A stretch of 64,000 nucleotides of DNA. Source: Smallanthus sonchifolius. Lineage: Eukaryota > Streptophyta > Magnoliopsida > Asterales > Asteraceae. Shown piece by piece: positions 1-12,986 of the stretch. The DNA is taken from positions 79,979,501-80,043,500 of the forward strand of contig CM042028.1 of NCBI GenBank assembly GCA_023525975.1. Reading direction: 5' to 3'. Under the pieces are notes generated by a model. It was not told the DNA's origin, made no database searches, and saw only the letters and a list, made by a program, of their open reading frames with translations. Positions within the stretch are counted from its first letter, which is position 1. The number at the start of each line of letters is the position of its first letter. Position numbers and translations under genes: made by a program.

Positions 1-1650
1 ATATAAACTTATAGTTTGACTAATTAGTTTACCTATGTTTAGAAGATTAATTAATCACCAAATTAAAGGTTATTTGTTAATTCATTTTTTACAACTTCAA
101 ATTTATAACCATAAGAAATGAATCATGTGTGTACTTATTTTGCCATTTTTGGGTGAGGAATTTTGTGTCTGAATACTCTTTAAAAACAGCTCCTAATCTA
201 CATCTATAAATCACATATACATGTATCTTGTAGGATTTGAACCTTTAACTTGTTGAATAGAGATAAAACACCTTATCACCCGGGTATCCTTTTGCTATGT
301 GTGTATGAATATTTCAAGCACTTAGATGGGATACAAAGGAGAAGTAGTGGGAGAATTCATGATTGTAGAAGCAAAAAGCCAATAGGAAAAGAACAAAGCA
401 AAGGCATGCCTTGGAAGCAAAGAGTACATAATACCAAATTACCTTTCTGTCCCCATCTTAACCCTTCTTTGATTTGATTCTACACCAACACAAATCTAAG
501 GGTAACTTAGTAAATTCAAAGATTAATGTATTTGTTAAAAGTAGAAAAGGATTACCCTGTTTCATGTCTACGGCCACATGCATATGTTATTATGCATACA
601 CGGTTGTCTACTTGTCCATCTAGATCATTTTTGTTAAAATCCAACTGGAACCGATCCCTGTCCAACCCCTCATCGGTTCGCTTGGGTGAACCGTCACATG
701 TTGGACGGGCCGATTTTTACGAGTGTGGCCTGGTTTTGCTGTTAGACCGACTTTAAGTAAAAAACTTATAAAAGTACTTTTATACAGATTATAAGATTTG
801 ATCCATCAATTCATCATGAAAGATGTTGATGTTATATTCTTGAATATATGTAGTAAATACCCTCCCAACTCCATTAAACTTTGTTATCAACTTTTTTTTT
901 ACATATAATGAGATTTAAATTTGGGACCCCTAGTAATGATTGATAGTACTGTTGATCGCCCAAGTTGTTGTTGATGCATAGTTAATGTCGATCGCTTAGT
1001 TACTGTTGATCACAGTTACTACCGATAACATATTTCTTGTTGATCACAGTTACTACCGATAACATATTTGTTGTTGATCATAGTTACTACCGACGGAGTG
1101 ATTTTTATTATGGAAAAAGCTTTCGCTTTTGCCTCTTAAAGTTTAGAGGCCTCAAAATTATTTTTAAGAATAATGGTTGTGGTGCGAGTGACACTGATAT
1201 TTGGTTTCACTTCTTTAGTATGTGTATTTGGAGTGTTATAGATCGAGATTTGTGGAGTTTAATTTGATTCATTGAATTTGATAAACATCATGCACAAATT
1301 CTTTGTTAAAATTATGGTAGAGGGGTCTATTTTCCTCATCCTCCAATCTCTATGCTCTCTTTCCTCTACATCAACGTCACATTAGATTTCTTACATCCGT
1401 TCCCTTACCATCCTTAAATCCATAGTATCCATCTTTCTTCATCCCCAGCTATCTATAAACCATTTGTTGAATAAATTAGGTAGTTAACTACAAACTAATA
1501 TAAAAATAGAAATTAGTTTAACAAATAATAACCAGTGTAAAAATTACTAAAATTGTAAATAAAATAACATTTTATTAATTAAAAAATTACAAGATATTAA
1601 TATAATATAAACAATTAAAAAAATAACATATATCATTCACATCCCGACGA
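1..1650. other. Intergenic, no gene seen
   Basis: AT-rich sequence with only short open frames that resemble no family I know. The one structured item is a 34-bp tandem repeat at 1005-1094, listed separately. Confidence 0.6.
1005..1094. repeat. 34-bp tandem repeat, about 2.6 copies
   Basis: The phrase GTTGATCACAGTTACTACCG recurs at about 1005 and 1039, with a slightly changed copy at 1073. Each unit continues into AACATATTT. The copies are nearly identical, so the array is young. Confidence 0.8.
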
Positions 1651-1899
1651 TGTGCTATTTCACACTTGCATGCTAGCTCCATGTTTAACACCGCTCCATC
1701 CAAATGATCATGCGGCTTTTGAAAGAACTCCAATTTTTTTCCTTTTGTTGTTCTCACATCATGCACACCGCTTCCTGATTGCGAAGGATTTTACTTTCTT
1801 GAGGCACAACTTCTCTGCTTGAACCCATTTTCTGTCATCAACATCTTCTTTGCTGAAATCGCCAAATTCAAAAATGATCTTAAGCAATTCTTGTTGGTC

Positions 1900-2905
1900 T
1901 GTTAATGAAGATGATGATACCGCTTTCTTCTCTTTTGTTGCGTTTTTGGCGGCTCTTTATAGGTGGGGAAACCCTCATCATCGCCGTTGAGGTTGATGGG
2001 AAGCTGGGCTTTCTCAAGACGTTGTGTACGTGTTTGATTAAGATGTCTTCGTTCTTTTTGTTGATTGGTGAAGAAACTCAGCACCCATGAGAGGAACGAC
2101 AATCCATTTTGGGTGATCTTTAAGAAGGTCCCATGATGATAGGTGAGTAAAGCCTTTGTTTCCACGAAGTTGCATATACTCTATGTTTGTCGCCTTCAAT
2201 ATATCCTTTTCTGATTGACCACTTCTCCGATTGGTCCCCGTTTTGTTGTAGATACCATTGGACTTGGTGATCTTCGAGTTCATATCCTTCTATTTTGAAT
2301 TAACTTGAAGGACAACACGCTCGCTATGTTCCAATTGTGATTCAAAACGTACAAGGATCCACTTCCAAAATGACTCAAAACATTGTTAATTCTATGTTTC
2401 TGGGTTATGAAATGCCGATCCAAGCCTTAACCAACGACTCTTCTTCTTGGTCTGTCCATGGCCTTGTCTTTTTCTAGGTAGAAATATGTGATGGGAGCAA
2501 ATCTTCGTCACATTGTGCATTAGGTTGTGTGGCGGGTTGGGTTTCGTCGCTATATCCTTTTCTGATTGACCGCTTCTCCGATTGGTCCCCGTTTTGTTGT
2601 AGATACCATTGGACTTGGTGATCTTCGAGTTCATATCCTTCTATTTTGAATTAACTTGAAGGACAGCACGCTCGCTATGTTCCAACTGTGATTCAAAACG
2701 TACAAGGATCCGCTTCCAAAATGACTCAAATCATTGTTAATTCTATGTTTCTGGGTTATGAAATGCCGATCCAAGCCTTAACCAACAACTCTTATTCTTG
2801 GTCGGTCCATGGTCTTGTCTTTTTCTAGGTAGAAATATGTGATGGGAGCAAATCTTCGTCAGATTGTGCATTAGGTAGATTGTGCATTAGGTTGTGTGGC
2901 GGGTT
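1900..2905 (-). pseudogene. Broken PIF/Harbinger ORF1 (Myb/NAM-associated type)
   Basis: Minus-strand frames contain pieces typical of the DNA-binding accessory protein (ORF1) of plant PIF/Harbinger transposons. In order there is a KAWIGIS-like piece near 2420, NSKITKSNGIYNK at about 2240-2280, GFTHLSSWDLLKDHPKW at about 2110-2160, and a basic tail near 1905. In the family these read W(K)AW..IS.., NVNKFNGIYN and HCWEVLKDHPKW. Stops and frame changes interrupt the series. A 351-bp tandem duplication (2201-2551, then 2552 to about 2905) repeats the middle part, so NSKITKSNGIYNK occurs twice. No DDE transposase is visible nearby. The assignment rests on motif memory rather than a search. Confidence 0.55.
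2201..2905. repeat. 351-bp tandem duplication inside the PIF/Harbinger remnant
   Basis: The stretch starting ATATCCTTTTCTGATTGACC at 2201 starts again at 2552 and follows the same sequence with scattered substitutions. Near 2870 the second copy carries an extra short repeat of GATTGTGCATTAGGT. Confidence 0.85.
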
Positions 2906-3302
2906 GGGTTTCGTTGCTCGGCTCATCGGATTGTTAGACTTGGGGTTGACGGAAAGTTAGGTTTGGGTTGTGGTAATACAATATATCGAAGTTAGGATGA
3001 CCTTGCGAGAGACGAAATTCATTGTACGAATGTTGTGTTAGAAATTGAGAAAATTGTGAGAATTAGAATGGATTTTGTGAAAAGTGTTGAAATTGTAAAA
3101 AGGTTGGGGATTGCATTAGGGTTGGTTTTAATTGTATAATAAAATACGGGAGCATTGCTTTTAGCAAACGTTTGCACTTGTTAATATACTGAATTTTATT
3201 ATACAATTAAAAATATTAAAAAATAGTAGAGTGGGTCAATAATTGGATTAGATTTCAATATAAGAACGGTTTAGATTGGTCGCAGAAATTAAAAAGTGAG
3301 AA

Positions 3303-3373
3303 TGCACCAGCCGGGAATCGAACCCGGGTCTGTACCGTGGCAGGGTACTATTCTACCACTAGACCACTGGTGC
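3303..3373 (-). tRNA. tRNA-Gly (anticodon GCC)
   Basis: On the minus strand the 71-nt unit begins GCACCAGTGGTCTAGTGGTA (D arm and A box) and has CTGCCAC in the anticodon loop. It then carries GGGTTCGATTCCC (T arm and B box) and closes with GGCTGGTGC plus the discriminator A. The seven acceptor pairs match. There is no intron and CCA is not encoded, as expected for a nuclear plant gene. It lies alone, about 550 bp downstream of the stop codon of the FHA gene. Confidence 0.97.
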
Positions 3374-3919
3374 TACTTGGTACAATGGCTGTAAACAAAT
3401 TATCTATCAACGTTATGTTTGGCGTATGCATTGTTTATAAACTTGCTCAAAACCATATAAGATAGCCAGAATATAACGAGTGGTCTCATAGTGTTCTAGA
3501 CAACATATTTCTCAGATTATACAGGTGAGATTGAATGAATCAAAACTTTACATGTTTAATTCATGAATGTAACTTATACTGTTTCTTTTATTTAGTTTAC
3601 ATTTTATAAAGCATAGAAAATGATAGTTTTGGTGATGGATGGCTCATGGCTGGTTAACCAAAAGTTGCAAGAACAAACCCAAGACTAAGTAAATGCAGCA
3701 ACCATGTTTATAGATTATGATATATATTACATATCTACACAATTGCATATTTATGGGGGAGCATATAGTATAGATATCCTAATGAACATAAGAAGGATTG
3801 ACATTTTGACAGGATTACATAATTATAGGATCAGGGAAAACAGAAGATGGATACTCTTCCTCTCATACTGTTGAAGTCATGCGGACAACGGGTCAAACAT
3901 TCTTCTACTCGGCTACCCT
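3374..3919. other. Intergenic and probable 3' UTR of the FHA gene
   Basis: AT-rich, no coding frame. The part just below 3920 is probably the 3' UTR of the minus-strand gene above it. Confidence 0.5.
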
Positions 3920-6900
3920 TTATCTAGGCTGGTTATCCTGGAATCGTTTCACATACTTGTCGTTGGTCTCGAACACAAAACTCATCCCCCGTATCTGTTA
4001 TTTTTTAAAATTAAAAACGTCAGTTGTAATTTAAAAGTTAAAAGTATGAGCGTAGGAATGTGATGCAAACTGGACGGGTCAGACGGCTTGGGTATCGGGT
4101 CAAAGCCGATTACATTTTAGTACGGGTCAGATTGACCCGTAAAACGTTTTTTGTTCATTTATCAACTACCTAGGAGTAGCCAAACTGTAGTTGAAGAGTA
4201 CATGTCAAGGGGAAAAGAGATTACTAACAGTAAACTTATATAAGAATATTTGGTTTAACTAAAATTTAAATAGATTACCTCAATTAAACAACTTGAAGCA
4301 AGTGCAACCACCTGCCCATGAGCAACTGTTTTGCCATTAATCGAGATCGAACTTGCCCCAATATTTTTTAGACTGAATGATCCATCTGTATCCATCTTTA
4401 TGATAGCCTGAGAATATAAACAAGGTGTGATCTATATAATCAATAACATGCAGTAGCAAGACTACATATGCGTAATAGTCATCTAGTTATATGTATTTAT
4501 GCATGTTAAATCATAGTCCTGTATTTGTTAAACACGCATGGATATTATTGGTCAAGGTTTCAGCATTATAAGAGAAACAGATAGATGCGATGTCTTATAT
4601 TGTTTGGATTAACACAGGGTTAAAATAGTCTTTTAATATTCATCACCTGCCGCCTGGATATCTTGTTGGCACGACCTTCTTTTCTTAGATCAATATCAAC
4701 CTCAGTGTCGTCTGTCGATCTTCCAATTGTGACCTGCAAAACACAAAATTTCTTCTATTGTGTCGTAACATATACAATGTTTCGGGATTTGGGCTTCAAT
4801 CTAACAAAAGTGTAACAACTTTCTACTAAAAAAAGAAACTATACCTCGGTTTTCTTGATATACTGTTTCAAACAGCGGCCATAAAAGACGGCAAGAGCTC
4901 CCTGAGATGACATGGCTCTTTGGAAAGAAGAACGAGCCGACTGTTCCAGCCTCATGATCATCTTTTTAGCGTCCTCAAATTGATACCTTGCAACTGCATT
5001 GGGACAAGACAAACAATATAAAATGTATACCTAGTTATATTGGCAAGATTGATAATAAGAAGCCGACACTAAAAGCATTACCTTCACTTGTGATGGATGA
5101 CTCCTGACCATGGGCCAAGTCCATTTCAAGTATCTGAAACCAATACATCAACACTATTAGAAGGTTGAAAACCTAAAAAGTGAAATGAAAATATAAACAA
5201 CAGGCTCACAAAATTTTACCATAGCTTCAACATCAGAAAAGTAAGGTATGTCACCATCACTATCGGAATTAACCTCGTTAATATAAGAATCACCTATTGA
5301 TTCTGGATCAATCATTTTGACAGTGCCAACTTCTAATGGTAACGGCATCTCACTGTACATTGCTCGGCTACCTAAACCCTGTTTACAATTAAAAAAAAGG
5401 TTCAGATAAGATTGCCATGATATCACATTATTTAAGATTTTTATGAGATATAGGTAATATTACCTGAGGTTCAGCTTTACTAGCATTTTCCTCCAGTATT
5501 CCATTCCCACTAATTACTAGAGGTGTATGCATGGGCCTAGTTTGACTAGAAATTCTAAGATTGTTAAGATTTCCAGGAAGTGGGCCCACATATTCAGCAT
5601 CAGGTGACTCACGTTTGAATGTGGGTAATGCAGTTGGTCCACCTGACCGTGGGAAACTTGGTGCTGGATCTTTCCCTTTTCGTACTGTAATTAGCCCCTG
5701 TTCACCATCTTTCTCAAGTGATGACGAGGATAATGGGCCAATAAAATCTGTAGCAATCTGCAGTCCAACCGAAGGGGCAAATTGCGTAGATGGGTGAATC
5801 AGCAAGAAAATATCATCATTGCATGGTATGTCTGGATCTTCTCTGTTTAAAGTGCAAATAATTTTCCCTTCAGTAAGCTCCTGATGACAAACATCATGCT
5901 GATCACTATGAAATGAGGAATCTTTCAATTCTTCTGGACATTGATTACTGGGAATTTCTAGGTTAGGGCTTGCAACGGATGATGTGGCAGCATCAAGTAA
6001 ATCAACTTCTTGTACATCCTCGTCTACTGTATCTTTTGCATCGACATCCATGAAAAGAATATCATCCTCGTTTGAGAAGTTGAGAAGAGATTCTGGTAAG
6101 TCTGTATATTCACCCTCCTGAACACCAATAGAATTGATTAAATCGTTGTCTCCCAAAAGGGAAACTTGGTGGGGCACATCACACCCTGGCAAATTCTCTC
6201 CCTCAGGGAGTGCTAATGTTTCTTTTGTAGCCTGATGACTTTCTGCATTGTTATCATCAACTGGCATATCAGGTGCAGGAACATCCGAAAATGTTTTCCA
6301 GAGTGGTTGTCTAGTTGATGGAGATGAAAATCCACCCATTGTGTGAAATGAAGCACTACCATCTGAAACAGGGGAGTTAAAATGATGCTTCCCGCCAAAT
6401 ACAGATTTATCATTTTTGGTAAGTTTTTCACTGGGAGGAGTTTCAGATGGACCCGACTCATCAATACAGGTAGCTTTTTTTACTATCGATTCATTTCCTG
6501 ATGCCGAAACATTTATGGAACCATTTATAAAATCATTTTCAACTGATTTATGGCATCTTTCCAAATGAAAAGCACTAGCTGGATTATTAACAATAGCAGT
6601 AGCAGTAGTAGAAATGCTCGCTAATGATTCTGGAAAAGCCTGGCGCAAGATCTCAAAATCTCTCTCTTCAAACCCAAAATTATTTGCAAGACAATCGTCG
6701 AGCATAGCATCACCACCATGCGTTGTATCTTGAAATTTATGTTCTTGGTGGTTGAAGTTATGAAGATTGCGTTCTTCAAAAAACCCAATATTTTGAGAGC
6801 TAAAAAACTCATTTTTTATTCTTTTACGTGTGGCATAATAATGTTTGCGGATGCTTCCAATTTTTCGTTTTTCAGGAGCATTTTCACTTCCTTTCAAATT

Positions 6901-8900
6901 GTCTAATCTAGATTTAGATGATGGATTAGAACCAGATAATTCAAGTTCTGCCATGCGGGCAGACGCTTGACTGGAAACGTCAGGATCATAAAGAAGAGAA
7001 TACCACCGATCTCGAATTTCACGAAATGTAAATCTGCGTGAAAAATTTACTGCTCCTTTAGCAAGTGCTTCGAGAGAAGCTCCAGCCTGTGAAAGAACAA
7101 AAAAGCAGAAAGTTAACAAACAAGATTTCATACAGGATAAGTTTGAACATTGTTCCATCTCTATTCCTATGTATCCACCAAAGACCAACTAGCAGATGTC
7201 TTAACAAAGAGTATGGAAAATCAGATTTCCAAAAATTGTTAGCAAGTTAGGTGTGAAAAATATCTATTTTGTACATTGAGGAGCTAGAAATACAAGATTG
7301 GAGACTGCAAATATTCTACTTGTATTTAAGAAAGATTTCTAAAATAGTCAACTTTACTTGTATTCAAGATTAACTATTGTGAAGAATTTCCAAAATTTAT
7401 AAGTAAAAATGGAGAACTCAAATGCCAAGAACGATTCCCATCTCAAGAACCTACCCACACACTCTAGGATAGAAAGAACATACATGCAATTATATATCTG
7501 GTAAAATTAAGAATCTTTGTATTCTCACTTTACACTGTTTAGAAGGATGTAATGAATACAATAATGAAGATAAACAAAAACAAACATGTCAGCCTCTTTG
7601 TCAAAGATAATTGGCATTGAATGTGTCTTTATTTTCTATTTTTCTTTCGTGTGTGTGATTCGACTTGCATGGGGGCTGTTGTAGACTAGCTAGACTAAAT
7701 CAATTCTAAACATTAGACCCTTTTCAACCATATCAAATAAGACCATAAGAAGAACAACTATGGTGCGCAAGTTTATAAAAAGAAAACACCATACCTACAC
7801 CTTCAATCTGTAATTGCTGAAATCACATAAACAACAATTGACATTCGACTTCCGGTTTCAACCCATTGAATATATCATCACTTAACAAAAGAAGTTTTGT
7901 TTATTTGACATAAAATCTCAGGTACATTTGGAAATCACATGGGGATTCATGAAGTAGATAAAAATAACCAAAGATAGTTAATATGCCCCTATCTTTTCTT
8001 TATTCAAACGTGAATCACATAAATCATTTCCCATATTTGGAGACCCTAGTAGCTCTGAAGATATTAATATTTCACAAGATTTCACCGAATATTATTAATC
8101 AAAAGATCAATTGATATTTTGAATCTCCATCACACTATTACCATGTGAAGCCCGTTGATTCCACACCAATACAAAATATGCTAGAGAAGATCTAAATTCT
8201 AGTTGAGCTAGATTACAATATGCTGACCAAAATGCTTTCAAGAACATTGCATACATCCTATAATTAGGTCTTTTGTCATTCTTCCATTGACATATATAAA
8301 AATGTTTCAATTCAATGTTCAAATAACTAGACAAGAACAAAAAAGAAAGCATCTATCTATCATAAACATAATACGCAGTTAGGCACGTAATACGTATACT
8401 AGGGCCAGCAACCTAAAATTGTGCACAAAATCTGAATTACCCCGAATTTCAGTAAAATGAAACAAAAATGTGCTAAGCAAGTTACTTCCACTGATATTGA
8501 TACATCTACTTTTTATGAACATAATACATGTATGAATGCACATATTAGGGCCACTAATACATAACTGTATGCACCAAATATGAGTTATTCTGAATATAAG
8601 TAAATAGGAGGTTGCATCTATCATTCATCAACATAATAAACTGACACATATATTAGGGCCAGCAATCTATTATTGCATACACCAAATACGAATTGTTCCT
8701 AATATAACAAAGATTGAAACATCTTGAATTTTGAAAGCATGTTATCATGCCATCAAATCCAATTAACAGTGACCTAAACCATATCGACCTCCATCTCCAG
8801 ACAAGTAAGTTAACAAATTAAAAGGATGTATCCGAACCTCAATCGAATTCTTGAGCAACAAGTCATCTTCAGGAATCCATGGAGAAGAAACAGTAGCCAT
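3920..8900 (-). CDS. MCRS1: Microspherule protein 1-like FHA-domain protein
   Basis: Eight exons (5' to 3'): 8900-8838, 7086-5464, 5378-5220, 5133-5082, 4993-4845, 4733-4647, 4407-4279 and 3994-3920, about 778 residues. The N-terminus (MATVSSPWIPEDDLLLKNSI, then FTFREIRDRWYSLLYDP) matches the MCRS_N region of microspherule protein 1. It reads like a SANT fold with a basic segment at about residues 95-115 (KRKIGSIRKHYYATRKRIK). The long exon 2 is acidic and Ser-rich with low complexity. The C-terminus, about residues 660-760, is an FHA phosphopeptide-binding domain with VTIGRST, LRKEG.ANKISRRQ and NGKTV. Animal MCRS1 belongs to the INO80 and NSL chromatin complexes; the plant homologue I recall is the embryo-essential At3g54350 (EMB1967), so a nuclear chromatin role is inferred. 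The start is the first ATG in a short first exon. Intron 1 is about 1.75 kb, and no defect is seen. Confidence 0.88.
8345..8710. repeat. Three diverged copies of a roughly 130-bp motif in intron 1 of the FHA gene
   Basis: The phrase TTAGGGCCAGCAA or TAGGGCCA.TAA.., flanked by CATAATAC and by GCACAAAAT/GCACCAAATA, recurs at about 8400, 8546 and 8655. The copies are strongly diverged. No known element was recognised. Confidence 0.45.
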
Positions 8901-9217
8901 TGCTGTCACCTTCTCCACTGAAAAAAAAACCCTAAATTCTCTCTCGGTGAGCGAAAGATATCGAATTAGTAGATTTCTTTTGAAAATGATGGATAACTGA
9001 AGGGGAATTCGAAGACGGAGCTCAGAGTAGCAGCATCGAGTGAGGGCAAACAGCGAAAATCTTGTGGAAGCTCATGACGCGGGTAACGTCAGTGACGAAC
9101 AAAGCCAGTGTTTTTACAGAGAGAGGAGAAGCAGGTTTTTACCCTTTTTTTTAAATATATTGTTATTAATGTTTGGGATTTTGTCCTACTTTTGTAGGAT
9201 TTTTCAATTAAAGTACA

Positions 9218-9469
9218 TTTTTTTTTGAACGGCGGTCGCATCTCCGACAAGTCGGAGACTCATCACCCCTCAATATCTGATCTCTACGTTGTCTGAACCG
9301 GGCCCGCGGGTTCAGAGCGAGGGGTTAGGCGTTCCCCGAGAAACCATAGAGTCTGCTGCCACTTGACAACAGTTGCGCCACTACACGGGCCAAGACCCGC
9401 TAGCGTAACGCACTCCGGACTAAAACCCGGTTTGGCTCGGGTTTAAACTTGTGTGGCTTCGTTCAAACC
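9218..9469 (-). mobile_element. SINE-like retroposon, 252 bp
   Basis: Read on the minus strand, the unit ends GACCGCCGTTC followed by poly(A), the same tail signature as the other SINEs in this window. It is flanked by 15-bp direct repeats TTCAATTAAA(G/T)TACA at 9203-9217 and 9470-9484, one mismatch apart. The body is GC-rich and unlike the surroundings. A weak B-box-like GGTTCAGAC is present. Target-site duplications of 15 bp together with the poly(A) end indicate LINE-driven retroposition. Confidence 0.75.
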
Positions 9470-9689
9470 TTCAATTAAATTACATACTTAACAAAGAAAA
9501 ATCCAACGAATAACTTGAAAGAAAAGATTATCGATTAAATATTTTAAATTACACAACCGGACATCAATATTCATTCATAAATACATGAAAAATATTAGTT
9601 ATAATTAATATCTAAATCAGTTTTATTTTTCTTTTAATAGCAATCTAAAAGTTGGTTATGAAAAATGAACATAAAAGTTGGTTTTAGGG

Positions 9690-9985
9690 TAACTTTACAT
9701 GATAGTAACCAAGTTTTTTATCTCTTTCATTTTAGTCACTTAATTTTTTTTGTCTCATTTTAGTCACTCAAATGAACTAAGTAATTTTTTTTTAGATTTT
9801 ATTATATGGATATGGTGAAAAATGAAATCCAAAAAGAGTAAATCAAAATTTTCTCCATATGTATAATTTGAAATAAAAAAAATTAGCATGTTAACGTGGT
9901 AATTACGCAAAATTGAAACAACATTTGAAACTTGAGTGACTATAATGAGACAAAAAACAAAGTTTGAGTATTTTTCCCGTAATAA
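9690..9985. mobile_element. Short foldback (inverted-repeat) element
   Basis: The left arm (TTTTTTGTCTCATTTTAGTCACTCAA, in part, near 9745-9772) is inverted in the right arm (TTGAGTGACTATAATGAGACAAAAAAC, in part, near 9929-9958). The interior is AT-rich and no coding is seen. The ends and a target-site duplication could not be fixed. Confidence 0.45.
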
Positions 9986-9999
9986 AAAAGTTAGAATGT

Positions 10000-11831
10000 G
10001 TGTAGGATGATATCATTTTCTAAGAGAAAATTGTGGGGATGTTAGTGGTAAGTGATAAGTAAGCATGTTTGTAGGTTTCATTACTTATAGGCATGTTTGT
10101 AGACACATATAGACAAGTGCACATATCGTATATACAATATAACAGAAGGTAAGAACATAGTGTCGATCTGTGGGCATGATGTGCAGCTCCTAATACTAAA
10201 CTGTTATCAGTATTTAATCAAACAATCTTTATGAGAATTTGGGAAAATAATTAGTTATCAAAACAATTAATTAAGGGATATGAGAATATCATCTAGACAT
10301 TAAATCCTCTTAGCTTTAAGTGACGGTTCTATTAGGACATACTAAAATGAAGTACCAACAATTCCTGAGTTGAAATATTCAACTGGAAATCTACCTCGTC
10401 AAAGACTTGAATTCTTATGATGAGAAGAATGAAAGTGCTATAGACCCACACTAACACTCTTAGTACTACCGGATAATTCACTTGTGATTTAGAATCTCCT
10501 AATGAAAGTGCTATAGACCCACACTAACACTCTTAGTACTACCGGATAATTCACTTGTGATTTAGAATCTCCTAATCAAAGACGGTGTATCACTCGCCAA
10601 GGATTTTTACATTTTTTACTAAGACGAGGAAAACATATTTCCAAACCTTTTGATCAAGTCCAAGAAATAGATAGCACAACTGTTTAAATATTCTTGTTAT
10701 TAATCTTATCACTTACTATCCCTAGTAAAAGTTCTAGACTGAAGATTTCCAATCCATAAATAGCTATATTGATACCCCGAAGTACGTCTACCATCCAGAT
10801 TCTGCACAACCATATAAAAAAGGGATAACAAGAATATAAAAATCATGTATCATACATACCACAAGCGAATACTAAAAATTAATTACCAACTCAAATTCAT
10901 AACTCCTTTGTGTCGAATGATTCTTCCAATTCACGTAGCTTTCTTGACCACTCATCTCCTTGTAGAAGACATGAAACTTCCGTCAAAGGTTGAATCCAAC
11001 CCCCCCCCCCCCCCCTTTGATTATAACCGACCTCCCTCTTTTATATCCAATTTTATGCGACGTCACGTACGACCCTTACATTGTCATACGACCGTACGTT
11101 GTTTCCTTCACCGACCGTCTTTAGTGGTCGCATGTTCATGGTCTTTCAATCATATCTCTATCTTCGTTTCTCATCCTTGTTCTTTTGATTTCGTCCACTT
11201 TCTGCCTATTTCTTTTTTCTTTTCCCGAAATAAACATTTAGAATGATTAAGTACCAAATTCTATCATATTTGTAGTGAAACTTAATCAAATGCAGGTATA
11301 ATGCTTTGCTATTTTATCGTAATTATGGACACACCATATTTAATTTAGAGAGATAGAGCTCAACTCGTTTCAAGCTCTATGTCTAAAGCTCGAATTTAAC
11401 TCTTTAATAATTTTTCAAACTTGAGGTTGACATGTGTTCGTCTCGTTTATTATTTATTAAATATTTAATTATACATTTTGTATTACATATACAATTATGT
11501 GTGTATATATATATATAATATTTATAATTTTATATATATAAAAAATAAAATTTATATTAGAGTAAATTACACTGATCGTCCATATATCATGCAAAAATTT
11601 CACATTTCATCCCTATGTATTAGAAATTTTGCATATCATCCTTGTGTGTTTTATGCGTCAATCGAGATCACTATAAATTAAATTAATTGTGGTGTGATTG
11701 CCTTTTTATCATTGGCTAAAAACTATTGTTTGCACCAATACAGGATAAGGCCCTCTCGAACGACATGTATGGTCTTGTGTTCCAGGTGATCAATTGTATT
11801 TATGCAAATAATAACGTTTTAAGTCCATCAA
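10000..11831. other. Non-genic stretch with decayed repeat sequence
   Basis: The phrase AAGTGCACATATCGTATA near 10115 resembles internal sequence common in plant LTR retroelements and recalls AAGTGTACCTATCGCAACA near 49680, but no protein fragment is readable. There is a 73-bp tandem duplication at 10428-10573 and a 16-base C run at 11000-11015. Decayed text like the GAGCTCGA-rich hAT MITEs lies at about 11350-11460. Confidence 0.4.
10428..10573. repeat. 73-bp tandem duplication, two copies
   Basis: The unit starting AATGAAAGTGCTATAGACCC at 10428 repeats from 10501 with no visible mismatch, so this is a very recent slippage or duplication. Confidence 0.92.
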
Positions 11832-12151
11832 TCTATAATATATAATAAATAAAGGTTTTTCATGTCACGTGTCGCTTTTATATTCATTCTCATCATTTTT
11901 TTTCCGCATCTCTCTCTTATTAAATACACATCTATCTTTTAATAATAATATATTTTAAAAGAAAATACTCATCTTTATATTAATAAATCTCCTGACATAT
12001 TTTGATAAGTGTATATGTTAACAGATTATATTGTATTTCACGGATTTATTCAACCCGTGTAAACACGAGTCTTTAAAAAATAAATTTTTTATTACTTAAT
12101 ATATAATATTATATTTATTCAACCCATGTAATACACGAGATTTTAACCTAG
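11832..12151 (+). mobile_element. Non-autonomous Helitron, 320 bp
   Basis: The 5' end is TCTATAATATATAATAAATA with CACGTGTCGC close behind. The 3' end has the imperfect hairpin CCCATGTAATACACGAG, then TTTTAACCTAG. The element sits between a host A (11831) and T (12152), the AT insertion site typical of Helitrons. No Rep/helicase coding is present. Confidence 0.75.
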
Positions 12152-12604
12152 TAGTGTTAATATAGGTAGGATCTTGACAATCACTCTAGTGGTTTTTGAC
12201 ATGCTTGATTGAATTACCTTAATGTTAAAGTTAATTTGTTTCTTAAATTAGAGGCATTTTTGCACTTCATGGTATTGCTTTACTATATACCACATGTATA
12301 GAGTTGGAGACTAATATTACATCGAAGATATATTTATGCTCAGTAACATATAGCTACTCCCATTTGTTGTTTAGCTCCAAAGTTTATATTCCCAACTTTA
12401 CTTTTGGTTAAACACACAAACTTAATGTATGGGCTATATATGTTTCTTTAAGAGCATGTATGTAAGTCTACCAAATGGCTTTTAGCGTAATGGTATTATG
12501 ATGTGTAGTAAATGTGTTCATTTTTAAGTGGTTAAAGGTTCTAGTCTCATGGTGGATATTGGTGTAGATTTAGGAGTAAGTTTAGAGTGTGTGTGAGTTA
12601 GCCG
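12152..12604. other. Intergenic, nothing recognised
   Basis: AT-rich spacer between the Helitron and the hAT element, without coding frames or clear repeats. Confidence 0.6.
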
Positions 12605-12685
12605 CAGGGCCGGCCCTGGGGTAGGCCGAGCCGGACCGCCGGCCAGGGCCCATTTTTTTAGGGGGTCAAAAATTTTATATATATG

Positions 12686-12686
<1 letters not shown>

Positions 12687-12720
<34 letters not shown>
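12687..12720. repeat. (TA)n microsatellite
   Basis: Uninterrupted TA dinucleotides of about 17 units inside the hAT element. Confidence 0.9.
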
Positions 12721-12724
<4 letters not shown>

Positions 12725-12986
12725 TTATAATAAAATTTTATATACCGTTTTATATATTGAGACCTTTTTTATAAAAACTTAAAAACATATTGGGTCATTT
12801 TTATAATGGTTGGATCCTCTTTAATCTTTATAATGGTTGGGTTTTCTTTAATCTTTATAATGTAATGGTTGGGTTTTCTTTAATCTTTATAATGTAATGG
12901 TTGGGCTTAATCTGTTTAATCTTTATAATGTAAATATGTAATGGTTGATTGGTTGGGCCCTAATCCATTTAATCTTTATAATGTAA

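Noticed and set aside
5428..7188. 586-residue open frame as an independent gene
   Set aside because: Its first residues come from intron 1 and its last from intron 2; it is exon 2 of the MCRS1-like gene.
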